Source of the DNA: UMGS172 sp045578845
GTDB lineage: Bacteria > Bacillota > Clostridia > Oscillospirales > Acutalibacteraceae
DNA length: 64,000 nucleotides
Direction of reading: 5' to 3'
Assembly: GCA_045578845.1 (NCBI GenBank)
Contig: JAZNLA010000045.1
Location: 1-64,000 of the forward strand
Part shown: positions 50,615 to 58,627 of the stretch, in pieces
Layout: every line of letters starts with the position of its first letter
How positions within the stretch are numbered: the first letter of the stretch is position 1
Position numbers and translations under genes: made by a program
The notes under the pieces: model-generated
Database searches by the model: none
What the model was told of the DNA's origin: nothing
What the model saw: the letters and a program-made list of their open reading frames with translations, nothing else

Positions 50615-51722
50615 AAACTGTTTCAAGTCCTTTCTCGGTAAGTTTCAAAATTCTGCGGCAGGTTATATCTTTGGGCATTTCTTTGCATACAAGCACCGAA
50701 TTGCCGCCCTCGGATAACATTTCCGAAGTGCTGAGAGCGGCATCAATATTACCGCCGTTTATAAGTACTGTGTCAACATCAAATTCTTTGTCTGCACGTT
50801 TAAATCTTTCTAACGAATCAAGGTAAACCGCAAAGCCGATAGCACCCGATTTGCGGCCCATTTTTTTCATAAGTCGGTCATATCTTCCGCCTGAAAGCAC
50901 TGCGATGGGGATACCTTTAATATAACCGCTTAATACTATACCGCTGTAGTAGTTCATACCGCCTACTGCCGAGAAATCCACCGATATTTTTCCTTCAAAT
51001 CCTCTTGAAGTTACAATATCGCAAATCATTTTAAGTTCTCCTAAAGCGTTTTTAAGTTCTTTAGAAGTTGCAACCGAATTTATGGTTTCGACTGCATCAG
51101 CAGGGGATTTGTAGGTCTTAAAAAGACACAAAAGTTTTTGATATTTGCTGTCGTCAATACCGTTGTCACTGCAAAAATTTTTAAATCCGTCGGCTGATTT
51201 GCTTTCAATAAGTCTTAAAATTGCTGACTCTAAAGAACGGTCAATTTCACATTCTTCGAATAAAGCCTCAATAATACCGATGTGTGATATATTCAGCACA
51301 AAATCGTTATCAATAACGGCAAGGCTTTTAGCAGCAAGTGTTACAACCTCGCACATTTCAAAATCGCCTATGTCACCTATGCACTCAAGACCGGTCTGCA
51401 TAATCTCTTTGTAAGCGTGCGAACTGCTCGAAACACGGTAAACATTTTCGTTGTAGTAAAGTTTTTGAACAACACCGTTTATGTCCTTCGAATTGTTGAT
51501 AATCGAAAGGGTGACGTCGGGTTTAAGTGCTAAAAGGCGACCGTCTTTGTCGGTAAAAGTAATGATAGAGTCCGAAACCAAAAAGTCTTTATTACGCACA
51601 TAAAGGTCGTACTCTTCAAATTTGCTCATTTTGTATTGTGTGTAACCGAAACGGCTGTAGAGTTTTCTTAGGTCAAAAACCGCCTTTTCGTCATTTTTCA
51701 GTATTTCACTATAAGAAGTCAT
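50601..51722 (-). CDS. hisZ: ATP phosphoribosyltransferase regulatory subunit
   Basis: 373 residues, related to histidyl-tRNA synthetase but lacking its anticodon domain and tRNA-binding features. LKPDVTLSIINNSKD, LYYNENVYRVSS, SGGRYDRLMKKMG, and AIGFAVYLDSLERF mark the HisRS-like core. It forms an octamer with short HisG and mediates histidine feedback inhibition. AAGAGGACTTGT precedes the ATG. First gene of the his run; the promoter is about 40 bp upstream. Confidence 0.95.
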   Translation of the reverse strand: MTSYSEILKNDEKAVFDLRKLYSRFGYTQYKMSKFEEYDLYVRNKDFLVSDSIITFTDKDGRLLALKPDVTLSIINNSKDINGVVQKLYYNENVYRVSSSSHAYKEIMQTGLECIGDIGDFEMCEVVTLAAKSLAVIDNDFVLNISHIGIIEALFEECEIDRSLESAILRLIESKSADGFKNFCSDNGIDDSKYQKLLCLFKTYKSPADAVETINSVATSKELKNALGELKMICDIVTSRGFEGKISVDFSAVGGMNYYSGIVLSGYIKGIPIAVLSGGRYDRLMKKMGRKSGAIGFAVYLDSLERFKRADKEFDVDTVLINGGNIDAALSTSEMLSEGGNSVLVCKEMPKDITCRRILKLTEKGLETVYGND

Positions 51723-51759
51723 ACAAGTCCTCTTTTCAATAATTAAAATCGACTTTAAC

Positions 51760-51788
51760 AGTCTATCACATTAGCACGCTAAAGTCAA
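51760..51788 (-). promoter_or_regulatory. Promoter of the his operon
   Basis: On the minus strand TTGACT (51788-51783), a 17-bp spacer, TAGACT (51765-51760), with TGA before the -10 (extended -10). The expected start near 51753 leaves only about 30 nt before the hisZ ATG, too short for a T-box or other long leader. The surrounding region to 51930 is very AT-rich; a second weaker promoter further upstream (TATAAT near 51860) is possible. Confidence 0.75.
51771..51782. promoter_or_regulatory. Operator-like palindrome in the his promoter
   Basis: TTAGC-AC-GCTAA, perfect 5-bp arms with a 2-bp centre, lies in the spacer directly against the -35 box of the his promoter. An outer inverted repeat, GACTTTA (51751-51757) and TAAAGTC (51780-51786), frames it. 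A repressor here would block polymerase. Candidates include a TrpR-like YerC/HisR-type regulator, by inference only. Confidence 0.55.
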
Positions 51789-51929
51789 TACTTTTTGATA
51801 AATTTATAAAAGTTATAAAATATACATTATAATAGACATAAAGAATATAATTACATATCATTATACCAAAAACACAAAAAAAGTAAAGTAAAATATAAAA
51901 AAAGTTATATTACTTTTAAGTTAGCCGTA

Positions 51930-51959
51930 TTGACAACAGTGTTAAGCCGGTGGTAAAAT
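51930..51959 (+). promoter_or_regulatory. Promoter of the HD-domain phosphohydrolase
   Basis: TTGACA at 51930-51935, an 18-bp spacer, TAAAAT at 51954-51959. Transcription starts near 51966, so a start codon at 51958 would lie in the -10 element and cannot be used. Confidence 0.78.
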
Positions 51960-51984
51960 GATGTATAATAAAAAAGGGGGGGGA

Positions 51985-53610
51985 ATGACTGTGATTAAAT
52001 GTACCGATTTAGCCGACAATATAATTTACAATGACTTTTTGGATAGGGCAGATGTTTTTGTAAATAAATTTCTTGGCAACTACCGTGTAGGGCATATAGG
52101 TGACATAAAGGTTATACACGACCCTGTTTGGGGCACCATAAAATTTTACCCGTGGGAGTTGCAGGTGCTCGACTCACCGCTTTTACAAAGACTCCGCAAT
52201 ATAAATCAGTTGGGACTTGCGGTATACACCTATCCGTCGGCACACCATTCCCGCTTTGAACATACTTTAGGCGTTACTGCTTTAGTGTCTAAAATGGCAG
52301 ACAGTATAAATGACAGGGAAATAAAGAATGAAAAGGCTATAGATAACGAAGACCTTTATAAACTACGTATGGCGGCTATACTTCACGATATAGGTCACTG
52401 TTTCTTTTCGCACTTGTCGGAAATAATGTACGGTAATACTAAAGAGTTTACTTGCCTTAAAGCCTCATCTGGGATTTTTGCAAAGGCTCAACCTCATGAA
52501 ATATTGGGATACATTATAATAAATACACCGTCCTTTAAAAACTTCTTTAAAACTCAGGTTGGATACCCCGAAGAAGTTACCGATTTGTTTTTTGATGATT
52601 TAGGCAGAATGATAGTCGGTGCATCTATTGAACGTGAGTTTTGTGACGGCAACGTAAAGTTTAAAAAATACTATTTGACCGAAATGATAAACGGTCAGTT
52701 TGATGCCGATTCTCTTGACTATCTCCGCCGCGACAGTTATATTACAGGGCTGTCGCTTACATATCACATTGACCGTTTTCTTTATAAAATCAAACTTGTT
52801 GACCGTAAGGAAGACGGTGTAGTAGGCAAGCATTTGACCGTTGCGGCATCGGGAGTTTCCACCGTTGAGGAAATGGTTTTCGGTAAGCAGATGCTCACAA
52901 GATATATCTACCAACACCAAAAAGTGCTTGCTACCGATGTGTTGGTATACGATATTGTGGCGGGGTTAAGGTATAACGGCAAGTTGCAACATCCTTGTGA
53001 TTTCCTTTATTTCACAGATGATGATATTTTCAGACTATATTCAGATGGTGACAATGATTTTTCGGCACCTATTTCGTTTGCGTATATTCACGCTGACTCC
53101 AAGAAGACCATATTCGATGCCGTAAGACAGATTAAAACCCGAACGTTGCCTAAAAAAGCATTGGTTATCAATATGGGAAATATTAAATCGGTCGGCGGTA
53201 AAACCGATTTTGAGGTAAGTGAGGCGTACGAGTTTTTGAAAACAGCCACAGCCGAAGGTTTTAGGCATGATATAATGACCGAAGCGGTGAAAATTTGTGA
53301 CAAAAAAGGACTTGACCGCTCGAAAATTGACCTTTTTGATATTTTCTATTCCGTGCCAAAACCCACAACCGCTAAAAATTATACCGATGTGTATGTTGCG
53401 GAAAGGGAAGGATTTGTAGAACTGTCCGAGGTTGCCGACCTAAACGATTGGGCAGACGAATTTTCGGGAAGAGCGTGGAATGCCTATGTTTTCTCGTCGA
53501 GTGAACTGCTTTCCGTTATAAGCCTTGCCGCAAAAAAGGTTTTGGAAGACCGCGGTATTGAATTTACAGAAGGAAAAGCGTTTTCGGGACTTAAATTTGA
53601 TGTGGAATAA
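51985..53610 (+). CDS. HD-domain phosphohydrolase (COG1078/dNTPase-like)
   Basis: 541 residues from the ATG at 51985 (a GTG at 51991 is also possible), following a run of 8 G that may act as ribosome binding site. The HD metal motif is intact: SRFEHTLGVTALV, then ILHDIGHCFFSHLSE, and DADSLDYLRRD further on. The opening part resembles the dGTPase/HDIG-like proteins of COG1078, with VHDP-type IKVIHDPVWGTI and RLRNINQLGLAVYTYP. Some members cleave dNTPs; the substrate here is unknown. The C-terminal third (about 360-541) is not recognised. It is divergent to the his operon and ends at a hairpin shared with the convergent DUF308 gene. Confidence 0.9.
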   Translation: MTVIKCTDLADNIIYNDFLDRADVFVNKFLGNYRVGHIGDIKVIHDPVWGTIKFYPWELQVLDSPLLQRLRNINQLGLAVYTYPSAHHSRFEHTLGVTALVSKMADSINDREIKNEKAIDNEDLYKLRMAAILHDIGHCFFSHLSEIMYGNTKEFTCLKASSGIFAKAQPHEILGYIIINTPSFKNFFKTQVGYPEEVTDLFFDDLGRMIVGASIEREFCDGNVKFKKYYLTEMINGQFDADSLDYLRRDSYITGLSLTYHIDRFLYKIKLVDRKEDGVVGKHLTVAASGVSTVEEMVFGKQMLTRYIYQHQKVLATDVLVYDIVAGLRYNGKLQHPCDFLYFTDDDIFRLYSDGDNDFSAPISFAYIHADSKKTIFDAVRQIKTRTLPKKALVINMGNIKSVGGKTDFEVSEAYEFLKTATAEGFRHDIMTEAVKICDKKGLDRSKIDLFDIFYSVPKPTTAKNYTDVYVAEREGFVELSEVADLNDWADEFSGRAWNAYVFSSSELLSVISLAAKKVLEDRGIEFTEGKAFSGLKFDVE

Positions 53611-53613
53611 CAA

Positions 53614-53650
53614 AAGACTGCCGAAGTAAAACTTCGGCAGTCTTAATTTT
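53614..53650. terminator. Bidirectional terminator between the HD-domain and DUF308 genes
   Basis: A perfect 14-bp stem (53614-53627 with 53631-53644) with loop AAA. AATTTT follows on the plus strand and TTTTG on the minus strand. Confidence 0.85.
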
Positions 53651-53660
53651 AACAGTGATT

Positions 53661-54233
53661 TTATTCTTCGGTTTCTTTTTTTGCGGTTTTAATGTTTTTT
53701 TTAGCCATTGAGGATACCCAAATTATCGAGAAAATGTCGGTAAGTCCGCTGAACATAAGACCTGCACCGATAAGGATTGTAATAACAGTAGCAGTTTCAA
53801 AGGCGAAAGCAACCATTATTATACCGAAAATGATGTTGACGCCTGCTATAATAAGTACCGCAAGCCAACCGCTCATTTTAAGTCTTAAAAGGTCGATTGC
53901 ATTTTGCAGTTTTTTAACACCGCTTGTGATTATAATAATTCCCAAAACAACGGGTATAAGTGAAATAACAAGGTCGCTTTTTGCGAGAACTATAATGCCT
54001 AAAACAAGGGTAGCAACAGCAAACACAAGTGAGTTGCTGTGAATGGTGTTTTCGGCACTTTGCTTAAAATAGTTGTAAAACTGAAAAGCCGCGAGGATAA
54101 ACATAGAAGCCGCAAGCACGTAGGTTATCATTTGGTTGACGGCGGCGGGGAAGATTATAAGAATAAGTCCCAAAGCCGCACAGACTATAGCGAGAATTAA
54201 AGCGTCCCATTTAATTTTTTTCAAAGATTCCAT
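53661..54233 (-). CDS. DUF308/HdeD-like membrane protein
   Basis: 190 residues, six hydrophobic segments in three pairs, typical of DUF308 (HdeD-like) proteins: ALGLILIIFPAAVNQM, VLGIIVLAKSDLVISLIPVV, and IFGIIMVAFAFETATV. The tail is charged (KKNIKTAKKETEE). HdeD is linked to acid resistance in E. coli; no role is known here. AAGGAGG precedes the ATG and a consensus promoter lies 22-50 bp upstream. It is a single-gene unit. Confidence 0.85.
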   Translation of the reverse strand: MESLKKIKWDALILAIVCAALGLILIIFPAAVNQMITYVLAASMFILAAFQFYNYFKQSAENTIHSNSLVFAVATLVLGIIVLAKSDLVISLIPVVLGIIIITSGVKKLQNAIDLLRLKMSGWLAVLIIAGVNIIFGIIMVAFAFETATVITILIGAGLMFSGLTDIFSIIWVSSMAKKNIKTAKKETEE

Positions 54234-54254
54234 ACATAAACCTCCTTTTTTATT

Positions 54255-54283
54255 ATTTTAGACCTAAAATTACCATTTGTCAA
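54255..54283 (-). promoter_or_regulatory. Promoter of the DUF308 gene
   Basis: On the minus strand a perfect TTGACA (54283-54278), 17-bp spacer, TAAAAT (54260-54255). Confidence 0.85.
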
Positions 54284-54375
54284 TAACTACAGTTCTTTGT
54301 ATTTGCAAAAGCACGAAATTTCGGCATTTCTTTACAAAATTTATGTTAAAATTTAAACAAATTCGAAGTTAGGTA

Positions 54376-54404
54376 TTGTGTTTTTAAAAAGTAAAGTGTA
54401 TAAT
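54376..54404 (+). promoter_or_regulatory. Promoter of the Fe-S-scaffold-like/GGGtGRT pair
   Basis: TTGTGT at 54376-54381, a 17-bp spacer, TATAAT at 54399-54404. It rules out a start codon at 54378. Confidence 0.8.
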
Positions 54405-54440
54405 AAATCTGTTCAAAATCAGAAAGGAGTTTATACATCT

Positions 54441-55133
54441 ATGAATTATTCACTCGAAGTTCAGAACATGTGTACTGTAGCCAAGGGTCCGCACCACGGT
54501 CCGGCTCCTATTCCCGAAGAGGGTAAATGGGTACAGGCAAAAGAAATTAAGGATATTTCCGCTTATACTCACGGCGTGGGTTGGTGTGCACCTCAGCAGG
54601 GTGCCTGCAAACTTTCGCTCAATGTTAAGGAAGGCATTATCGAAGAGGCTTTGGTTGAAACAATTGGTTGTTCGGGCATGACACATTCTGCCGCTATGGC
54701 CGCAGAAATCCTTCCCGGCAAAACCCTTTTAGAGGCTCTTAACACTGACCTTGTTTGCGACGCTATCAATACCGCTATGCGTGAGTTATTCCTTCAAATT
54801 GTTTACGGCAGAAGCCAGTCGGCTTTCTCGGAAGACGGTCTTGTAATCGGTGCAGGTATGGAAGACCTCGGCAAAGGCGAGCGTTCTATGGTCGGTACCA
54901 TGTACGGCACCAAGGCTAAGGGCGTAAGATACCTCGAAATGACCGAAGGTTACTGCACAAGAATGGCTCTTGACGAGGATGATCAGGTTATCGGCTATGA
55001 GTTCGTTTCTTTAGGCAAAATGACCGACTTCATCAAAAAAGGTATGGAGCCTAACGAGGCTTACGAAAAATCCAAAGGTACATACGGAAGATTCAATGAT
55101 GCTGTAAAGTACATTGACCCCCGTAAAGAATAA
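54441..55133 (+). CDS. Iron-sulfur-cluster scaffold-like protein (partner of GGGtGRT protein)
   Basis: 230 residues from the ATG at 54441, behind AAAGGAG. It resembles NifU/IscU-type scaffold folds: conserved cysteines at 49 and 56 (GWCAPQQGACKLSLNV) and 77 (IGCSGMTHSAAMAAEIL), with a further CD at DLVCDAIN. An N-terminal Cys11 and the later EGYCTRM add potential ligands. Proteins of this kind are found beside GGGtGRT proteins in Clostridia. The gene is 16 bases before its partner and has its own strong promoter. The real function of the pair is unknown; cluster delivery or metal chemistry is inference. Confidence 0.75.
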   Translation: MNYSLEVQNMCTVAKGPHHGPAPIPEEGKWVQAKEIKDISAYTHGVGWCAPQQGACKLSLNVKEGIIEEALVETIGCSGMTHSAAMAAEILPGKTLLEALNTDLVCDAINTAMRELFLQIVYGRSQSAFSEDGLVIGAGMEDLGKGERSMVGTMYGTKAKGVRYLEMTEGYCTRMALDEDDQVIGYEFVSLGKMTDFIKKGMEPNEAYEKSKGTYGRFNDAVKYIDPRKE

Positions 55134-55149
55134 TAGGAGGTAATGTATA

Positions 55150-56148
55150 ATGGCTAAGTTTGAAGGTTATGAGAGAAGAGAAGCCAAAATTTTGGCCGCT
55201 CTTAAAGAATATGGCATTAACTCTATTGATGAGTGTAAGGATATTTGCGATGCTTACGGTATCGACCCTTATAAAATTGTTGAAGAAACACAGCCGATTT
55301 GCTTTGAAAATGCAAAATGGGCTTACACTGTAGGTTGTGCAATCGCTATTAAAAAGGGTTGCAAAAAGGCCGCTGATGCTGCTGCCGCTATCGGTATAGG
55401 TCTTCAGTCTTTCTGTATCCCCGGCTCGGTTGCCGAAAACCGTAAGGTTGGTCTTGGCCACGGTAACTTGGGCAAAATGCTTTTGTCCGAAGAAACCGAA
55501 TGTTTCTGTTTCTTAGCAGGACATGAGTCTTTTGCTGCAGCAGAAGGTGCTATTAAAATCGCACTTAATGCTAACAAGGTAAGGGTTAAACCTCTTAGAG
55601 TTATCTTGAACGGTCTTGGAAAAGACGCTGCGTTCATTATTTCGAGAATTAACGGCTTTACCTATGTAGAAACCGAGTTTGACCCCTATACCGAAGAGGT
55701 TAAGGTTATCAGCGAGAAGGCATTTTCCAAAGGTCCAAGAGCCGATGTTAAGTGCTACGGTTCGGACAACGTTCCCGAAGGCGTTGCAATTATGCAACTT
55801 GAAAAGGTTGGCGTTTCCATTACCGGTAACTCTACTAACCCCACCCGTTTCCAACATCCTGTTGCAGGTACCTACAAAAAGTGGTGTAACGAAAACGGCG
55901 TTAGTTACTTCTCGGTTGCATCGGGCGGCGGTACAGGACGTACTCTTCACCCCGATAACATGGCAGCAGGCCCTGCTTCTTACGGCATGACCGATACCAT
56001 GGGCCGTATGCACGGCGACGCTCAGTTTGCAGGTTCTTCTTCAGTTCCCGCTCACGTAGAGATGATGGGACTTATCGGTGCAGGTAATAACCCGATGGTT
56101 GGTATGACTGTTGCTTGTGCAGTTGCAGTTGAGCAAAACGCAAAATAA
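55150..56148 (+). CDS. GGGtGRT protein of unknown function
   Basis: 332 residues. The family motif is seen as VASGGGTGRTLHPDN (about residues 256-270), with later YGMTDTMGRMHGDAQFAGS and a conserved C-terminus with AGNNPMVGMTVACAVAVEQ. The N-terminal part (GYERREAKILAALKEYGI) is helical. It follows the scaffold-like gene with AGGAGG before the ATG. The family is common in gut Clostridia and always hypothetical. Both genes have strong codon use and strong translation signals, suggesting abundant proteins. A bidirectional terminator follows. Confidence 0.85.
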   Translation: MAKFEGYERREAKILAALKEYGINSIDECKDICDAYGIDPYKIVEETQPICFENAKWAYTVGCAIAIKKGCKKAADAAAAIGIGLQSFCIPGSVAENRKVGLGHGNLGKMLLSEETECFCFLAGHESFAAAEGAIKIALNANKVRVKPLRVILNGLGKDAAFIISRINGFTYVETEFDPYTEEVKVISEKAFSKGPRADVKCYGSDNVPEGVAIMQLEKVGVSITGNSTNPTRFQHPVAGTYKKWCNENGVSYFSVASGGGTGRTLHPDNMAAGPASYGMTDTMGRMHGDAQFAGSSSVPAHVEMMGLIGAGNNPMVGMTVACAVAVEQNAK

Positions 56149-56168
56149 TTAACTTAAAAAATAAAAAA

Positions 56169-56205
56169 GCACGGCATTTTGATTTTCAAAATGCCGTGCC
56201 TTTTT
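56169..56205. terminator. Bidirectional terminator after the GGGtGRT gene
   Basis: A perfect 14-bp stem (56169-56182 with 56186-56199), loop TTT, followed by CTTTTT; the minus strand has TTTTTT after the same stem. It serves the plus-strand pair and the convergent CDF gene. Confidence 0.92.
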
Positions 56206-56223
56206 ATATGTTTTGTACGAGTT

Positions 56224-57417
56224 CTATCCCATATGCTTTCCGCCGGAGAAATCGGCATCAACCGTTATTACACAGCGGTATGTGTGGTCGATGTCAAGTG
56301 CCATTGCCGAGACCGACTGTTTTATCTGTTCCGTTGTCAATTTGCAGTCTTGCGGTACTACAACGTCAAAAATTAAATTATTTTGCTTTTCGCCTTTGAC
56401 CATGCGGAAGTCGTGGAGTGTCATGTTTGGGTCAAACTCACGCAATCTGTCCGACATTGCTTTTCTTGCGAAATTAACCGTTTCGTCGTCGGTCACAATG
56501 GGGTCCATGTGTATAACCGCTTCAATGCCGGTAATTTCTTTAATGTCACGTTCACAACGGTCGATTTCTTCATGGCAGTAAAGAATATCAATATTTGCGG
56601 GCACTTCGACATGAAGTGAAACAAAACTTCTGCCAGGTCCGTAGTTGTGGACTATCATATCATGAATACCCAAGAAATCGGGATTGGCAAATACAATATT
56701 TTTAATTTTGTCCACCGTTTCGGGCTCGGGGGCTAGTCCTATTAAAGGGTCAAGTGTTTGTTTAACACTTGAAAATCCCGAATACATAATAAATAACGAA
56801 ACCAAAATACCGACTGCGGGGTCTAAATATTTTACAAATGTGTACTGACCGGCAAAGTGGGAAATAAGGCAGACTATGAGTACCGCACCGGTTGAAATGC
56901 AGTCATTAAGCGAGTCAGATGCGGTGGCTATCAAAGCATCGGAATTGATTTTCTTGCCGAGTTTACGGTTAAAAAATGACATCCAAAGTTTTACCGCTAT
57001 GGAAACCGCCAAAATGATAAGTACTATTATACTGCTATCGGGTGCAGTCGGGTTTTTAAGTTTTCCTGCCGATTCGCCGAAAAGTTCAAAACCTACAATT
57101 ACTATCAGTACTGAAACAAAGGCCGCCGCCATGTATTCCATTCTGCCGTGACCGAACGGGTGCTCATTGTCGGCAGGCTTTGAGGCGATTTTGAAACCTA
57201 ACATTGTAACCACTGACGAGCCCATGTCGGAAAGGTTGTTGAATGCGTCTGCAGTAATGGAAACCGAGCCGGAAATAAGGCCTGCAATCAGTTTAATTAT
57301 AAAAAGTACAAGGTTGCAGATTATACCCACAATTCCGCCTAAAAAACCGCATTTTTCACGGTTCTTAGGTGAGTTTATATCGCCTTTTACAAAGATTTTA
57401 AGTAATAGTGAAGTCAT
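56224..57417 (-). CDS. Cation diffusion facilitator (CDF) metal transporter
   Basis: 397 residues. Six membrane segments and a cytoplasmic C-terminal domain. The metal site appears as SITADAFNNLSDMGSS in helix 2 and the second site near CISTGAVLIVCLISHF in helix 5; HPFGHGRMEYMAA is the conserved loop. C-terminal dimerisation region includes IVHNYGPGRSFVSLHVEVP. It exports Zn, Mn or similar divalent metals. The ATG overlaps the ddl stop by one base. It is the last gene of the operon with alpha/beta hydrolase, murF-like and ddl. Confidence 0.94.
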   Translation of the reverse strand: MTSLLLKIFVKGDINSPKNREKCGFLGGIVGIICNLVLFIIKLIAGLISGSVSITADAFNNLSDMGSSVVTMLGFKIASKPADNEHPFGHGRMEYMAAAFVSVLIVIVGFELFGESAGKLKNPTAPDSSIIVLIILAVSIAVKLWMSFFNRKLGKKINSDALIATASDSLNDCISTGAVLIVCLISHFAGQYTFVKYLDPAVGILVSLFIMYSGFSSVKQTLDPLIGLAPEPETVDKIKNIVFANPDFLGIHDMIVHNYGPGRSFVSLHVEVPANIDILYCHEEIDRCERDIKEITGIEAVIHMDPIVTDDETVNFARKAMSDRLREFDPNMTLHDFRMVKGEKQNNLIFDVVVPQDCKLTTEQIKQSVSAMALDIDHTYRCVITVDADFSGGKHMG

Positions 57418-58601
57418 CAGATTTTACCTTTAGAGCCTTTTGCTCCGAAACTGCTTTCGTTTAAGATATTGGTGTCAATAGTGAACATCAAATTTTCTCT
57501 TTCTCTGCGGCGTTTAAAGGCGAGTGAAATGAGTCGGTCTAAAAGTTTAGGATATTTTACACCCGCAGCTTCCCAAAGATAAAACGAAAGCGAGCCGGGG
57601 ATTGTGTTTATTTCGTTTACATATACCTTGTCGTTGTTGGCGGTATCTATAAGAAAATCAATTCTTACAACACCTGCGGCACCGATACATTTAAAGGTAT
57701 CTATGGCGATTTGTTTAATTTCGTTTGCTTTGTCAGGTGTTAAATCAGCGGGCAGTTTACGGCTTAAAGAAGCCATACCTTTAGAGCCTGACTTTGATGC
57801 GTTGGCCTTATATTTATCGTCATATGATAAGATTTTATCGTGCATGACAGGTTCTTCAAGTTCCGATGCTTCGCATTCGTTTTTATCACCTAAAACCGAA
57901 CAGTTAATTTCTCTGAGTGCGGTTACGGCGTGTTCGATAAGTACGCGGTCGGCGAAAGAGAATGCTAAGTCGAGTGCCGCTACAAGTTCGGTGCGGTCAT
58001 CGACCTTTGAAATGCCGATGCTTGAGCCTAAGTTGGTCGGTTTTACGATTAAGGGGTAGCCGATTTCACTTTCGGCTTTTTCTATAACGCTGTCGCGGTT
58101 AAGCGACCATTCTTTAGAGCCGAAAACAAGTCCAGACAAAACGGGTATTCCGTTTGCTTGTAAAACATTTTTAAAAAGTGATTTATCCATGCCGAGTGCC
58201 GAAGACATAACGTCGCAACCGACATAAGGAATACCGAACGACTCAAAAAGTCCCTGCAAAGAGCCGTCTTCACAGTTGGTGCCGTGAACGATAGGGAATG
58301 CGACATCAAACAGTATGGCTTTTTTGCGGAAAGTACCGTCTAAAAATTCCAAACAGCCTCTGCCGTCTTTGGTGGTAACGGCAATCCTGCGGCCGACCTT
58401 CTGGGCTTTGCCCGAAGTTTTAAAGACCTCAATATCGCAAAAACTCGGGTCATAGTAAAACTCACCCGATTTATCCATATATACGGGCAGTACATTGTAT
58501 TTTTCTTTTGAGATGTTCCCCATAGCCTGTACAGCCGAGATGATGGAAATTTCATGTTCGACCGAGCGACCGCCGAAAAATACAGCAACATTTATATTCA
58601 T
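57417..58601 (-). CDS. ddl: D-alanine-D-alanine ligase
   Basis: 394 residues from the ATG at 58601, 9 bases after GAAAGAGG; an upstream TTG/ATG frame to 58631 lacks that site. ATP-grasp ligase: NVAVFFGGRSVEHEISIISA, FPIVHGTNCEDGSLQGLFES, YPLIVKPTNLGSSIGISKV, then the metal-binding VRIDFLI and VNEINTIPGSLSFYLW. It forms the D-Ala-D-Ala dipeptide that the preceding murF-like product attaches to the wall precursor. The C-terminal extension is short and basic. Gap to murF is 26 bases. Confidence 0.96.
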   Translation of the reverse strand: MNINVAVFFGGRSVEHEISIISAVQAMGNISKEKYNVLPVYMDKSGEFYYDPSFCDIEVFKTSGKAQKVGRRIAVTTKDGRGCLEFLDGTFRKKAILFDVAFPIVHGTNCEDGSLQGLFESFGIPYVGCDVMSSALGMDKSLFKNVLQANGIPVLSGLVFGSKEWSLNRDSVIEKAESEIGYPLIVKPTNLGSSIGISKVDDRTELVAALDLAFSFADRVLIEHAVTALREINCSVLGDKNECEASELEEPVMHDKILSYDDKYKANASKSGSKGMASLSRKLPADLTPDKANEIKQIAIDTFKCIGAAGVVRIDFLIDTANNDKVYVNEINTIPGSLSFYLWEAAGVKYPKLLDRLISLAFKRRRERENLMFTIDTNILNESSFGAKGSKGKI

Positions 58602-58627
58602 TAAAAAGGACCTCTTTCCTAATAGTA

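Noticed and set aside
51723..51957. T-box leader for the his operon
   Set aside because: No specifier or antiterminator structure is seen and the transcript leader is only about 30 nt.
54378..54440. Upstream start for the Fe-S-scaffold-like gene
   Set aside because: It lies in the promoter (TTGTGT to TATAAT, 54376-54404), and the ATG at 54441 has AAAGGAG.
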